A stretch of 64,000 bases of DNA from Amaranthus tricolor (taxonomy: Eukaryota > Streptophyta > Magnoliopsida > Caryophyllales > Amaranthaceae): contig NC_080058.1 in the NCBI RefSeq assembly GCF_026212465.1, forward strand, positions 9,869,485 through 9,933,484, in the 5' to 3' direction. A program made the position numbers and the translations under genes. The notes under the pieces were generated by a model. That model saw only the letters and a program-made list of their open reading frames with translations, ran no database searches and was not told the origin of the DNA. Shown here piece after piece: positions 1-11,732 of the stretch. Position 1 is the stretch's first letter, and the number at the start of each line of letters is the position of its first letter.

Positions 1-3000
1 TCAAATCTCGTTATTTTCCTATTTCTACCTTCAACCGTCGCAATTTATTGACACTTTGTTCTTCCAATTCTTCCGCTGAATTGTCGAATTCCGATTCGCT
101 CACTGAGAAATCATACCAATTTTTGGAAATTACGAACCCTAATGTTTCCCCCTTTTTATCTTCGTGGCGTTCTAAATTCAGCTTAAGTGATCAAGCTTCC
201 TTTCTTTTTACCTTCATCGCTTGCACGGTAATTCATTTATTTTATTCTCCTTTATATTTTGATTATTCTCCTTTTGTATTTTGATAAATCACTGCTGAAT
301 TTATGTGTTCGTTTACAGTGTACTAATGTTGTTATTGCTCTGTTCATTGCTGAAATTTAACGTTCATTTAGAGCTTTAACTCCAATGATCCTTTAATTTC
401 ATTGAACTTTCAACCCTGCCCCTTCTATTAGGCTTAGTTTGGACTTTGGACTTTTTTAGTTGCATCTATGCTCCTCCATGTTGACATCTGATTATTTTTG
501 ATGCGTTCTTGTCTCTTATGTTATTACTTATTCACATGGCCGTTGATTAGCAAGGTAAAGCGGGCTATCCCTTTAGGCATTAGGGCCTATGATATTAATA
601 TGAATTAAATTTTAGGTATAATTATTTTTTTTCAACGAAACAGGAGTTAATAAGACTTTTTTATAAATTAGGGTGTTATATTATTTAGGAAAAATTACAA
701 TAATCTAATTTTTTATTGATTTTCCTATAATAATCTCAACTTTTGATTAACTATGAATGATCAACTTTATGGTCACTTATCCAAGAACATTGTTGACCAA
801 ATAATGACGTATATACAGGTCAATGGCTATAAAGAAAGAAAAATAAAATGAAAAATCAAAAATATTAAAAATTAGAAGTTAAAATCAAAAATTAAATTTA
901 CTTGCTTTCAATTTTAATTTTTTTTAATTTTTCAATTTTTTTATTATTTAATTTTGTTTTTACTTTTTTCTTCTTATGCAAAATGACTTGTATGCAAAAT
1001 GACTTGTAAGAGGCTACCTTAGAGCATTTTTTGCAAACACCCCTTATATTATTCTTGTTTAATCAAAAGTTGAGATTATTGTAGGAAAATCAGTAAAAGC
1101 TTAATTATTTTGGGTAATTTCTTCTATTATTTATTAGCCTAAGTTTCTAAGTGCCATTTTATCTTTTGCTCTGGGCAAAAAAATGAATGAGACGGCCCTG
1201 TTTGATTACAGGGATTAAATGAGGGTATGATTGATTCAACATGGCATTTTAGTACTCATAAAGGCTCACCTGATTTCACTTTCCAATCATTAATCTTAAA
1301 TGACCACACTTATGAATTTTCTCTTTTTGAGTGCAGGCTTCTGTGGCTTTTATCAGCCTTGTTGCTGCAGCTGTTCCTACCTTGTTTGTAAGTTTTCTAC
1401 AGCTTTAAAGTATTAAGATATTAATACATGCTTACATACATGGTGAATGTGAACTGAGAAATATGTATTAGTGACCAATACTGGTGTAGAATTCTCTCAA
1501 TTTCTGATTCTTCTTTAAAATTTCATTACTGTTGTGAAGTTTGATCATTTTTTGTTGTTTTGGCATCTTGTGACTTCTCGAGTTCATTGACACATACTTG
1601 TTTTAGACATGTCTTTTTATCTTTGACCACCAGTAGTAAGATTTGCATTCAAGGAAATTGTGTACTGAAAGTGACTTTTTGGTTCTCAAGCCAATTTTTA
1701 TCTAAGCATTATATGATTGATGTATTTGTAGACTGTTTGTTTTGCTCCTCTTTCCCATTAAAGATCTTTGAAGAAAATGTAATGTAATGTGTTTGTGGCT
1801 GCATTGTAAATCTAAGAAAGGGTAAAGATCAGAAATAGAGAAAGAAGAAAAGAAAGAAGATAGAAGAATATTAGAATAGTATGCTTGTATTATGTAAAAT
1901 AGAGTAGTGACTCAGTAACTCCGATAGTGTATACAACAGTCCAAACTATACTACAAGCCTGAAGAAAATCTATACCCCCTTTCATTATATACTATTGTAT
2001 TTTTTCTAGAATGCTCAACCCTTACAGGTCATCAATTTGCAAAACTGAAAAGATTCTTTGTCAAACAGAATTGCTAAATGCAATGTATCACCAATTTACT
2101 CTTTTGTAACCATTTTCTTTTCTCTTCTAGAATATACAGTCAAGATGTTGGGCATGGGCCTTTCCTCTTCCATGACTATACCTGCCACAATGATATTCAC
2201 ATTGTCCTCAAGGTGGAAATAAGGATGGCAATGGATCCTGGACCTGGCTCAGATTCGTGGATCCGGATCTTTCTAGGTCCTAAAATTTTGGACCCGTCGG
2301 GTCTTTATTCGTTTAAAATTGATGGATCTAGATCTAGGTTTCAAAAAAATACCCAAATCCAAACATGTGGATTCTTAGGACACGTTTTTTTATTGAAAAA
2401 TACCTTTAGATATTTTAATTTACTAGTTGGGTTTGGTACTTTTAGGACAACTTTAGATTGTATAATGTTATTTTGGATGGTAGACTGTATATAACACTAT
2501 CGCAATCTCAACATGATGCAAAGTACAATCTAATATGCGAAAATAAATTGGACCCGTTTTTTACCCGGATCGGATACTGGATCCGCAATATCCATGGATC
2601 TGGATCTGGGTCCTTAGAATATAGACTCGCGGATCCGAATCCAGATTTGGATGTTACCTATGAAACGGATCTGGATCATCTGACTCGTTGCCATCCCTAG
2701 GCGGAAATGAGAAAACATAACATCAATGGTTGGTAATGTTCCTAAGTGGCTTCTTAAGTTGGTAACCCTTGCCATTTAATTAGGACCACAGAAATAAGTG
2801 TATTGTTATGAAGATCTCTACGAATACCCATCAATTCTTCACGTCCAACAATCATTACTCCCTTGACTCGTTTCAATTATGAGATATGAAACATGGTTGT
2901 ATCTTGCTACTGGTACCACGCTCCTATTTTCTTGATAACCTCATAGGGCCATTGAATTGTGCTGCCAGTTTGTCACATGGTCTTCGAGGTAGTAACTATT

Positions 3001-6000
3001 GCCATACGGTTGGACTTTCAAACAGAACAATTCCCCAATTCCAATGATTCTTGATGCCTTGTATCTGCCTATTTCTTCATACGTTGCTGAGCTCTTAAAA
3101 AGTGAAAACGTAAGTCATCCATGATGATATCTATTTCTTTTAATAGTGTTTTCAAGCTTTCTATCGGGGATATGTTGCTGTTGCTGTTGCTGTTGCCTAT
3201 GCGATGAATTGAGGGAGGAGGTCAACCATAAAAGGGGACGTATTGATGGACATGAGGAGATATGCTGTAACAATACTCAACTCAAACCACTTGGCCCAAT
3301 GTTTTGGTTTTCCATTCATAAAATAACGCAAATAGTTTTCGAGTGCTTAGTCAACTACCACTGATTGTCCTTTTTGTGGATGATAGGCGGAACCTTGCAA
3401 TTAACATTTCCCTTGCATTTGAAATAACTCTTGTCAAAAAATACTTATGAAGATCTTGTCCCTAACAGAAGTAATGGACACTGGACATCTGTGGAGGCAT
3501 ACTATTTCCTTGATGAATATAGCAACTACTGACTTAGCTGGAAAAGGGTGTTTCAATCCTAAGAAATGTGCATATTTTGAGAGTAATACTGTGTCAACCC
3601 CCCCCCCCCCCCCTTTTGTACAACAAGAATGATGGCCATGAGCTCTTTCTCGTAAATGGATTTGGCTTGCACTTATATGTCCAACGCCTAGCTGAAATAA
3701 GCAATAGGGTGTTTGTTTGGAGATAACACCGCTCCAATCCCCTTATGTAAAGCATCAACTTCTACTATAAAAGGAACACTAAAGTTTGGTATTCCCAACG
3801 TTTTTGACCTTCTAAAAGGCTATATCTTCATCATGGTCCCAAGCAAAGCTATCATTTCGGAGTTTTCGAATGAGAGGAATGGCTATATGAGCGTACTTAT
3901 GAATGAAGTGCCGGTAATACCCTAGGAGTCGCTAAAATCCCCTTTAACTCTTTCAAGATTTTTTGGTGTGCTTCACTCAACCATTGCCTGAATCTTATCC
4001 GGATCCACAACTATTCCTTGTACCTACACAATGTGGCCCTAGTAAGTTTCCTCAAACTGGAAAGATTACATTTCTTCGCATTGGCATAAAGTTGATGCTG
4101 CTCTAGTAGATCAAGAACTGCGACTAGGTGTTGTACATGCTCTGTATGTGCAGTATATGAGTATGTCATTAAAGAAGATGTGGACAATCGTCAGAGAAAA
4201 GGTTTGAACACCTCATTCATCAAAGACTGAAATGTGGCTGGCCTGAAAGGCATGACCAAAAACCAAATTTCAAATCTAGTTTAAGAGAACACCTTATGCT
4301 CAATGAAGCTCATCCAACAACTCTTCTATAACTAGAATGGGGTGTTTATTTGCTACCGTATCCTTTTTCTTCAATATTAGCATCTGTCTTCAAAAAGGAC
4401 TTTGTGATGGTTTTATGATGCCAACTTGTAACATGTCGGCCATCAATCTTTTGATTTCTCCCTTCTGAATATGAGGATATCTATATGGGCGAACACTCAC
4501 TGAGTTAGTTCCTTCCTTGAGTACAATCTGATGTTGCTTGTTGCGCTCGGGAGTTAGTTTACCACGCCTCTGAGTTCTTGTGGAATGGTTGTCATGAACT
4601 CCATCTGTTCTTTCATGCTACCTCTATTTTTTTCCAACCTGTTTAATTCCACCAACAATCCTCCCTTAGCCTTCTTAATATTTTTCATCATTAGTTTCAA
4701 GGTTATTTGTGATCATTCCATAGTTGGATTCCCTTTAAGGATTAACTTCGCCCCTTTCCAATTAACAGCATCAAGGGTACCATCCAATTTGTGGCTATGG
4801 TTTCGAGTTTAGCCAAACACTCATATCCAAAAATAATTTCAGAACGTCCCAACTCTAATGGTAAGAAATTCTTTGATATACATAGAGCCCCCTAATCAAG
4901 CTCTATTTCCTTACATATCCCATTACTCCTCCATGCTTCTCCTGTTCCGAGGTTTACTGAAAAATTCATCGGTCATGGTTGTAGATGTTTTGAGTTTTGC
5001 TACTATGGATGAAATTAAGTTATTGGTTGCGCCTAGGTTAATCATCACCACTAGCGCTTCGTCATTGATTTTACCCAACAACTTATAATCAGGGGCGAAG
5101 CTAGAATTTTGAATTAAGGGGGTCAAATTGTCGATATACTAGTAGATTATTTACTATATAAAAACTAGTTAAACTATGAAAATTTTAAAATCATGTAGAC
5201 TTTAAATGAACTTAAATCACCAGAAAAATTATAGTATTTAATAAATAGAGTTGAAACTTCCCTATAATTATCCCTTTTGAAAAAAAAAACCAAGTGTTTT
5301 TGACTCTATATATTTGCCTAGTAAATCTCCAAAAAACACTGTTAAAATTAAGATAACAAAAATATAAACACACACTAAACAAGATTAATGTGAAATTATT
5401 AAAGATAAAGAGTAATGACATTATAATATAAATTTATTCTTCTATAAAAAAATAATAGTTTAAATTATGGTTTGATTCTTTAACCTTAGCTTACAAATGT
5501 GTTACTCCAACCATTGAGCTGTTGTAATTTTTACAAAGTTGTATTTTCGGCAAGGGATTTTGGGCCTGTAGCTTCGCCTATGTTCATAGTTTTAGGATTA
5601 TAAATGCCTACTACATAATTCAGAGAGGTACTTACTAGGTTTTCACTAGTCTCTTTGCCACTGGTTTCTTCATCCACCCATTCTATTTCTTGTCCTCCTC
5701 CTCTACTTTTCCTCACCCACATTAAGTACACTTGATTCCCTCTTCTTGTACAATGGAATCTTCTGGTGTTCTTCGGTGGATTTATGTTTTTTTGGTTAGT
5801 TAAGGAATAGGGCTAGTTTGTTTTTGGGTAAAGTTTTGGACTCCTTTTTGGTAAGTACAAGTGCTGGTAGGTTTTAGGTATTTTGGCTATACTGGTTATA
5901 TTTGGTAATTTGTTGATGCCCACCACTACCATACGCCTTTGGCCCTTGTGCAGCAATTAACTTCTCTTCTATTTTGACAGCCCAATCCATAGCTTCTTCC

Positions 6001-9000
6001 ATATTACCTGGGTCATGTACCCTAAGCACAGTTTAGATCTTCCTCTTCTATCCTCGAATGAAGTTAGCCAATATGAATTCTTCACTCATTTCTTCATGCT
6101 GTTAGAAGCAAATTGGATGAATTTTTCTCATATTCCTCTACAGTTCCTTCTTGCCTAACCCTGAGCCATTGTTTGATTAATGATCCTCGCTTCCCCCTGA
6201 AATGTCAAAAGCATCATTCTCTTCAACATTTTCCAACTAGTGACTGCCGTCCTCTTGTTTTTCCATTGATACCACAGAAGGGCATCTCCGTCCATCCCTA
6301 CACCTGCCGCCTCAATCTTCTCTACTTCCGTGAGTTGATAGAATTCAAAGCAACGTTCTACCTTCACAATCCACCCATCTGGTTGGCACCTTGAAATATG
6401 GGGAATTCCAGTTGCTTGAAGTTCAGTTAGCAGTGTCTGAAAGAATGGCTTGATTCCTGTTATCCTGTAAGGGATTTGGGATCTCGAGCCCTTCCCCTTC
6501 TATTAACATCCTTGAATTCCTGGTAATGGATCTAGATGCTCTCTCTTGTTCACTACTATCAGAAATTTTACTGCTCAAAGCGTTCACCTCTGCCATCATT
6601 TAAGATCTTCCTGATTTTCTTGAGAACTCTGCTTTTGTTTTATTTTGTTCCGCCACAATTTTTGATTGGGATTCCTCAAATAATCTGTCTTCCAATGAAG
6701 TCTGGATTTCAGGAATGTAAGAGTGCAGGCTTTGCACACTTTCCACCCAATCATCCAGCCTATTATTCTAGGTTGGTGCCATGATCGGTCGTGACCACTG
6801 GTAATGAAAATGAAGAACTAAAAGGGTTAAGATCAGAAATAGAGAAAAAGAAAAGAAAGAAGTCAGGGAGAATAGTATGCTTGTATTGTGTTGAAAAGAT
6901 TAGTGTGCTCCCCTGAGCTCTTAGAGTGGCTCAGTAACTCACATAGTGTATACAACACTCCTAATTGTACTACATGCCTGAAGGAAATCTATCCCCCCTT
7001 TCATTATATACTAATGTACTATTTTCTAAAATGCCCAACCCTTAATCTCCTCAATTTGCAAAACAGAAAAGATTCTTTGTCAAACAGAATTGCTAAATGG
7101 AATGTGTCACCAATTTGCTCTTTTGTAACTGTTTTCTTTCCTCTTCTATTGCTTATGGTTGAACGAGTTTGCCTGAAAAATACGTCCAAGGTATTGACCT
7201 ATCCATAGGTGTTAATGACAGCTTTCTGGTGGTACAGCTTGGCCCGTTGGGGAGTACGAGCTGATGCTTCTGCTTATACTGGATCCTCAAGTTTGCTTTT
7301 GAAGATTATCATTCACCCCAAACTTTGTTTTTTCTTTCTAACGTCTTGGACCTTGATTTCTAACTTGTGGTTGCATAACAAGAGTCAGTGATGTGTAACC
7401 ATCTTCAACACAAAAAGGCACTTGTCGGCTTTAAATTATTTGTTTTTATTTTGAAAGGATAAATGCTTCATTCATTAATTGCCAATGCCATGCTGCATTG
7501 TCATTTTAAATCTGGTTCTGTCAAATACTAAATTTGAAGCAAATTGAAAATCACTCCCAACAATCCTAAACTAAAAGAATTTGGCTGCATCAAACTATGT
7601 AATGTCCTAAATTCTCTATTCATAGAAGATTTTACTATGTTAAAGGAAATTTAAATTCTGATGCTTTGTTGATGGGATGACGTTAAGAGTCAGGAGCGAA
7701 TGTAGAGTATTATAAAGCGTATGGGCGTTCTTGCAACCCATTCAACGACAACTTATATTTAGGATAACTTGTTTGCTGATGGCTTTATGGTCCGTACATG
7801 AGTTATCAAGTTATGTTCACTAGTTTAAACCTTGTGAAACCCATATATTTTATGTTTTCATACTTATATGTGGACATATTCACATTTCACTCTTTTTTTA
7901 CTTTTCTTATGTATTTGAGTAATGTAAATTTTTCATGATTTTTGCACTCAATAATTTTTCTAGGGACTTGATATACTTTTTGTTTCTATTTCTTTTCGTT
8001 TCAAATTCTAATAGAACTATTTCTGTAAATTGTTGAACATTCCAGACAGCACCAGTTCTGTCTTATAATATAGTGTTTGCTTTGAAAAATCTAAAAAATT
8101 TACTTAGATTAACTCCATGTCTAGATTTAATCAGGGACATGGAAATGGCGCTATCTGATTTTTCATTTTACTGGTATGTGAAGTATAAAGTGATGTCTAG
8201 AATCTAAATCCAGGCTACTGATTCTTCTTGTCTTGTTTTAGGCTATGAGAAGAGCTGCTAATTCTTTTGCAAAGCTAGCAGACACTGCTCGGGAGGAGCT
8301 CCCCAGTACAATGGCAGCCATTAGACTTTCAGGAATGGAAATTAGTGATCTTACTGTAGAACTGAGTGACTTGAGGTAATTATAGTGGAGGGGTGTTCTT
8401 GTTGATTTTTTCATGATTTGTTCCTATTCCCTTTGCAAATTGATACTTTGCAGAGTCTTTTTATGTTGTGTTTTATGTTTCCTGGGGATGCACATGCAGC
8501 ACAACAAGTTAGTGTTTGGAAAGCTTTTTTCCCCTTCCCAACAATCTTGGTAGGGTAAAGGGGGGAGGGACAGAAACGAAAGGTCAATTGATGACGGTAA
8601 CTGCATCTCAATAGTTGGTCTTAGAGGCAAATGAGCATACTTTGCGTTTCCTCTTGTTGATAAAAGTGGTTTATGCTCTGCAGTTTTTGAGATTATCTTT
8701 GTGAATCTTTCTTCTCACACTCAAATTTGGCACTGTGCTTGATTCAGTTCAAACTTCAAACTAAGGGAAATAAAAAGAGAGGTTAGGGATAGTTTACTGG
8801 CTAAAAATCTTGAATTTTCAGTCACAGCCTTTTCATTTTCTATCAAAATGTACCTATCTTTATTTCTTGTTGATTATGATTAATTTCTGATTGAATTGCA
8901 AACACCATTTATAATGTACACCAGTTTCTGGTTTCAGCCAAGAGATTTCGGAGGGAGTTAATAAATCTGTACAAGCAGTTCAAGCAGCCAAACTTGGAAT

Positions 9001-9297
9001 GCAACAGATTGGCTCTCTTGCTCATGAACAGACAATGTGTATGTTACAACTTACAAGCATATTCTGTTTCCTTATTTATTATAAAGCTCATTTAATTTTC
9101 CTGTCTGCTTCAATGCAGCAATGATCGAGGAGAGAGCAAGCCTTCCTGTCATCTCCTTGCAACCTGTTGTCTCTGGTGCTGCAAAGAAGACCTCTCATGC
9201 TGTTGGCCATGCTACAAAGACTTTGATGAAGTTTATATCTGGAGTAAGATCAGCCTCGGAAGAAAATGATGATTTAATTGACAGGTTTGAAACTTGA
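1..9297 (+). CDS. Plastid-type membrane protein with DUF948-like helical region (5' partial)
   Basis: Five exons can be joined in one frame: before 1-227, 1337-1387, 8242-8375, 8938-9038 and 9119-9297 (TGA). All junctions are GT..AG with matching phases. The frame is open to base 3 with no ATG, so the start lies outside the window. The visible N-terminus is rich in Ser, Asn, Arg and Leu, like a chloroplast transit peptide. Exons 1-2 then encode one hydrophobic segment (ASVAFISLVAAAVPTLF). The rest is a soluble helical region with LPSTMAAIRLSGMEISDL and a C-terminal SLPVISLQPVVSGAAKKT. I recall plant plastid proteins of this kind annotated as DUF948-like or transmembrane protein; no biochemical function is known to me. 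Intron 2 (6.85 kb) contains a Gypsy element, yet both flanking exons remain in frame. Confidence 0.82.
688..1124. mobile_element. Mutator-like MITE with 9-bp target duplication
   Basis: The 437-bp element has imperfect terminal inverted repeats of about 65 bp. The left end begins ggaaaaattac and carries tgattttcctataataatc. The right end is its inverse, with gattattgtaggaaaatca, and finishes gtaatttcttc. It is flanked by a perfect direct repeat TATTATTTA at 679-687 and 1125-1133, the 9-bp size typical of Mutator-like elements. There is no coding capacity. It sits in intron 1 of the plastid membrane protein gene. Confidence 0.8.
1818..2130 (-). repeat. Gypsy 3' LTR (left copy)
   Basis: This is the direct-repeat partner of 6821-7148. 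It is the 3' LTR because the internal gag region lies closest to the other copy and is on the minus strand. It diverges from its partner by many substitutions and a small deletion, so the insertion is not recent. Confidence 0.7.
2220..2699. mobile_element. hAT-like non-autonomous element nested in the Gypsy element
   Basis: The termini taaggatggcaa and ttgccatcccta are inverted repeats matching at 11 of 12 bases. The element is flanked by an 8-bp direct repeat with one mismatch (GGTGGAAA at 2212-2219, GGCGGAAA at 2700-2707), as hAT elements produce. The interior is packed with ggatccg/ggatctgg variants in both orientations, and the short open frames in it (DPNPDL and similar) are translations of that repeat. 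It is inserted in the Gypsy 3' region. Confidence 0.75.
6821..7148 (-). repeat. Gypsy 5' LTR (right copy)
   Basis: This is the direct-repeat partner of 1818-2130. Similarity stops at ctcttcta in both copies. No clear tRNA primer site was recognised next to it. Confidence 0.68.
7149..8241. other. Remainder of intron 2, no further feature
   Basis: This is ordinary AT-rich intron sequence running to the acceptor ttgttttag before exon 3 at 8242. No coding exon or repeat was recognised. Confidence 0.6.
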
Positions 9298-9406
9298 GGA
9301 GCCTCATGAGCTTTTAATTTAATTAAAGAGAAGTTGTTTTACTTGGGTAAGCATAACTTCACTAATTGCATTCACTGGGTCAAACTTTGGGCTCAATTTG
9401 TTTTTA

Positions 9407-9662
9407 GGAAAAATTAACGTGAATAATACAACCTTTTGTTATTTTCCTTACAATAATACCAACTTAAAGAGGTATTTTCCTAGAAAATTCCTAACATGTT
9501 AAAAATCAAACTATAGGTGATTATAAGACAAAAAAATTGGTATATTAGTTAATAAACTAAAGTTGGTATTATTCTAGGAAAATACGGTATAATTCATAGT
9601 TAATCAATAGTTGGTATTATTGTAGAAAAATCAACAAAAGATTTATTCACGGTAATTTTTCC
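9407..9662. mobile_element. Mutator-like MITE with 9-bp target duplication
   Basis: The 256-bp element begins ggaaaaattaacgtgaata and ends with the inverse, tattcacggtaatttttcc. The inverted repeats extend about 60 bp inward through attttccttacaataatacc. It is flanked by the perfect 9-bp repeat TTGTTTTTA at 9398-9406 and 9663-9671. It resembles the element at 688-1124 in terminal sequence and in the bttttccta-caataat block, so both belong to one family. It lies about 110 bp past the stop codon of the plastid membrane protein gene, possibly in its 3' UTR. Confidence 0.82.
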
Positions 9663-9671
9663 TTGTTTTTA

Positions 9672-10539
9672 TTGGTCTATGCAAAACCAGATTTTAGTGA
9701 TATGGCAAAACGTGTGACCCACTAATTTGGCATGACAGTACATATGACTTTTTTTATTTAAAATTTTTTGTTTTATAAAATTTATCTTTGTTATTTTCTA
9801 TAAGTATGAATAATTGATTGTGTAAATAAAAAAAATAATTAATTTCGAAAACAAAACTGATTTGTTGAACCAGTAAGTTAATCTTTTATTTTATTTTAAT
9901 TTTAATTACCTTTTCTACTGAAATCAGTGTAATATCAGTGTTTAAGTTAATTTTAATTGAAAAAAGTTTTTAATTAACATTAGAGTATATTAATAGTAAC
10001 TCTTTAAATTATGTAACTAATTGACTTAAAATTCCCCAGCCCCTTCTTTTCCCCCGAGAACCACCACCCCTTCCCCCTCCTTCTCCCTTTCCGCTCCACT
10101 CACCTACAACCACCACTAAATCTAATGGCCAAATCTTTCTCAATATCATCGCACCACCAATAAACCTAATGGCTTTCTTTTTTCTCAGCACCTCTCACTC
10201 AATAAGTCTTAGGTGGGTTGTCCTCTCAGACAATAAAAAAAAGATAATGCCACTCTTTCTTCAATTATCTTTTGTCAGGCGTCCTCTCAGAGAATATAGA
10301 CAAAATACAAAGTCACTCTTTATTTATCTGAGCTCAACCCTTTTCTCAGGCAACATAAACAAAAGATTGGGTCATCCTCTTTGATCATGGAAGCTGTTGG
10401 TGTCGGGGATGGGGATAGACGGACTTAGGGATGGGGCCATGGGGTGGCCGGAATGGAGAAACAGGGGTTAACTGTCGTCCATCTCAAGGTTAGCCATCCT
10501 CGATGGGGAGGAAAAAAGGGGCTTGGACTTGGGAGGAAA

Positions 10540-10578
<39 letters not shown>

Positions 10579-11732
10579 TAAAAAATTGGTTTTCAGTTTA
10601 GTTTTTCTTTCCTTTTAATTGATTATTAACATTTTTACTTTGAAAAAATTAACATAAAAACACTGTTAAAAATAAGGAACAAAAATATGACCCCAAAGTA
10701 TGACCCAACTTTTGGAACTAGTGAAGTTCAGCCCATGGATGGTTGAGTGACCAAAGTACAAACGCACTTAAACAATTTTTCCTATAATTTACTGCTTGTA
10801 CATGCTATGTATTGGATTGAACAATTAGATCTACAATGAGGTGATGATAAATCTTTTATTTTGCCAAAAACATTGTACTTGGATAAAGCCAAAATATTTG
10901 GTGGCCTGATATTGGTATGGGTTGCGATATGCTTTGATAATACGTGTTGCGCAGAATTCAGTTTGAAGGTTAATGAAAGTTGCCAAATTCCTTGCCAATA
11001 AATGTAACACTCTTCACGTGAATGTGTATTTTGTCTCTCTCAGCCTCTGGTTTATGCTCATGTTTGTTAATTGCCCTCTATTAGGTTTGACAATTGCATG
11101 CATTTTTCTGAATATTAAGTTGTAAAATTATGGCCATCAACAAAATGTCAACGATGGGCATCATTCATTTGAGTGAAAGGGTTTTGAGAATCTTATTTAT
11201 TTTTCGTAATTTTTCTTCAATCAAGATGAGAGTCATGATAAGTATTACACAACCCTTCACGAATCAGAAAATTGTCTGTTCAACAGATTGTTTGAATCTC
11301 CATACCCCTAGATGGCCAGAAGAAAGGCATGGATGGGAGAAGAAACGAGAGGGATGAAATGATTGGTATTTCTTCCGTTTATTTACCAAAAACTAAGAGA
11401 ATTTGTCAGTGTCTTTTAAATTTCCCACATTAATAAATTCAAACATAGGGAAGTGACTTTTTTTCTAAGACAATTTGTCTTCCACAATTAATTGCTATTT
11501 CTTAACAAGTCAAATTAATTGTTCAACAAGCTTAAAATTTTCAGCGATTCAGCAAATGTTGACTTGTAACCTGCATACAAATTCAGAAAAGAACAGCTCT
11601 TTTTATTTCTATGTGAAACTGCATTATTGTCTACAGTGGTAAATCTCAACTCTTCATAGACAAGTATCAGTTCCTCCGAAACACTAAATCTCACTGTAAG
11701 GTACAGAGTTCATTCAGCTTGACTTGGATATT
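9672..11732. other. Intergenic DNA between two convergent genes
   Basis: No gene was recognised. Visible features are a CT-rich stretch at about 10030-10100, a G-rich patch at 10400-10500 and a run of about 33 T at 10541-10573 that may mark an old retroposon tail read from the minus strand. The genes on either side (plastid protein +, SWEET -) end here tail to tail. Confidence 0.5.

Larger units (their letters stand above)
1818..7148 (-). mobile_element. Degenerate Ty3/Gypsy LTR retrotransposon in intron 2
   Basis: Two direct repeats of about 315-330 bp (about 1818-2130 and 6821-7148) share long stretches such as gattctttgtcaaacagaat and are read as LTRs. Between them the minus strand carries decayed pol and gag in the order expected for a minus-strand Gypsy element. 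A retrotransposon gag segment with WYQWKNKR lies near 6155-6400. An aspartic-protease-like block (INLGATNNLIS) is at 4923-5126. RT/RNase H debris is around 3700-4100 and an integrase C-terminal remnant around 2880-3020. Every frame is interrupted. Exact LTR ends and a target duplication could not be fixed, so boundaries are good to about 15 bp. Confidence 0.78.

Noticed and set aside
48..284. A start at base 48 for the first gene
   Set aside because: Base 48 is a TTG within a frame already open to the window edge, and the frame reads through the real donor at 227/228.
2078..2700. Two plus-strand open frames of 138 and 80 codons
   Set aside because: They are translations of ggatccg-type repeats inside the hAT-like element.
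3598..3613. C homopolymer in the Gypsy remnant
   Set aside because: A simple homopolymer run without further meaning.
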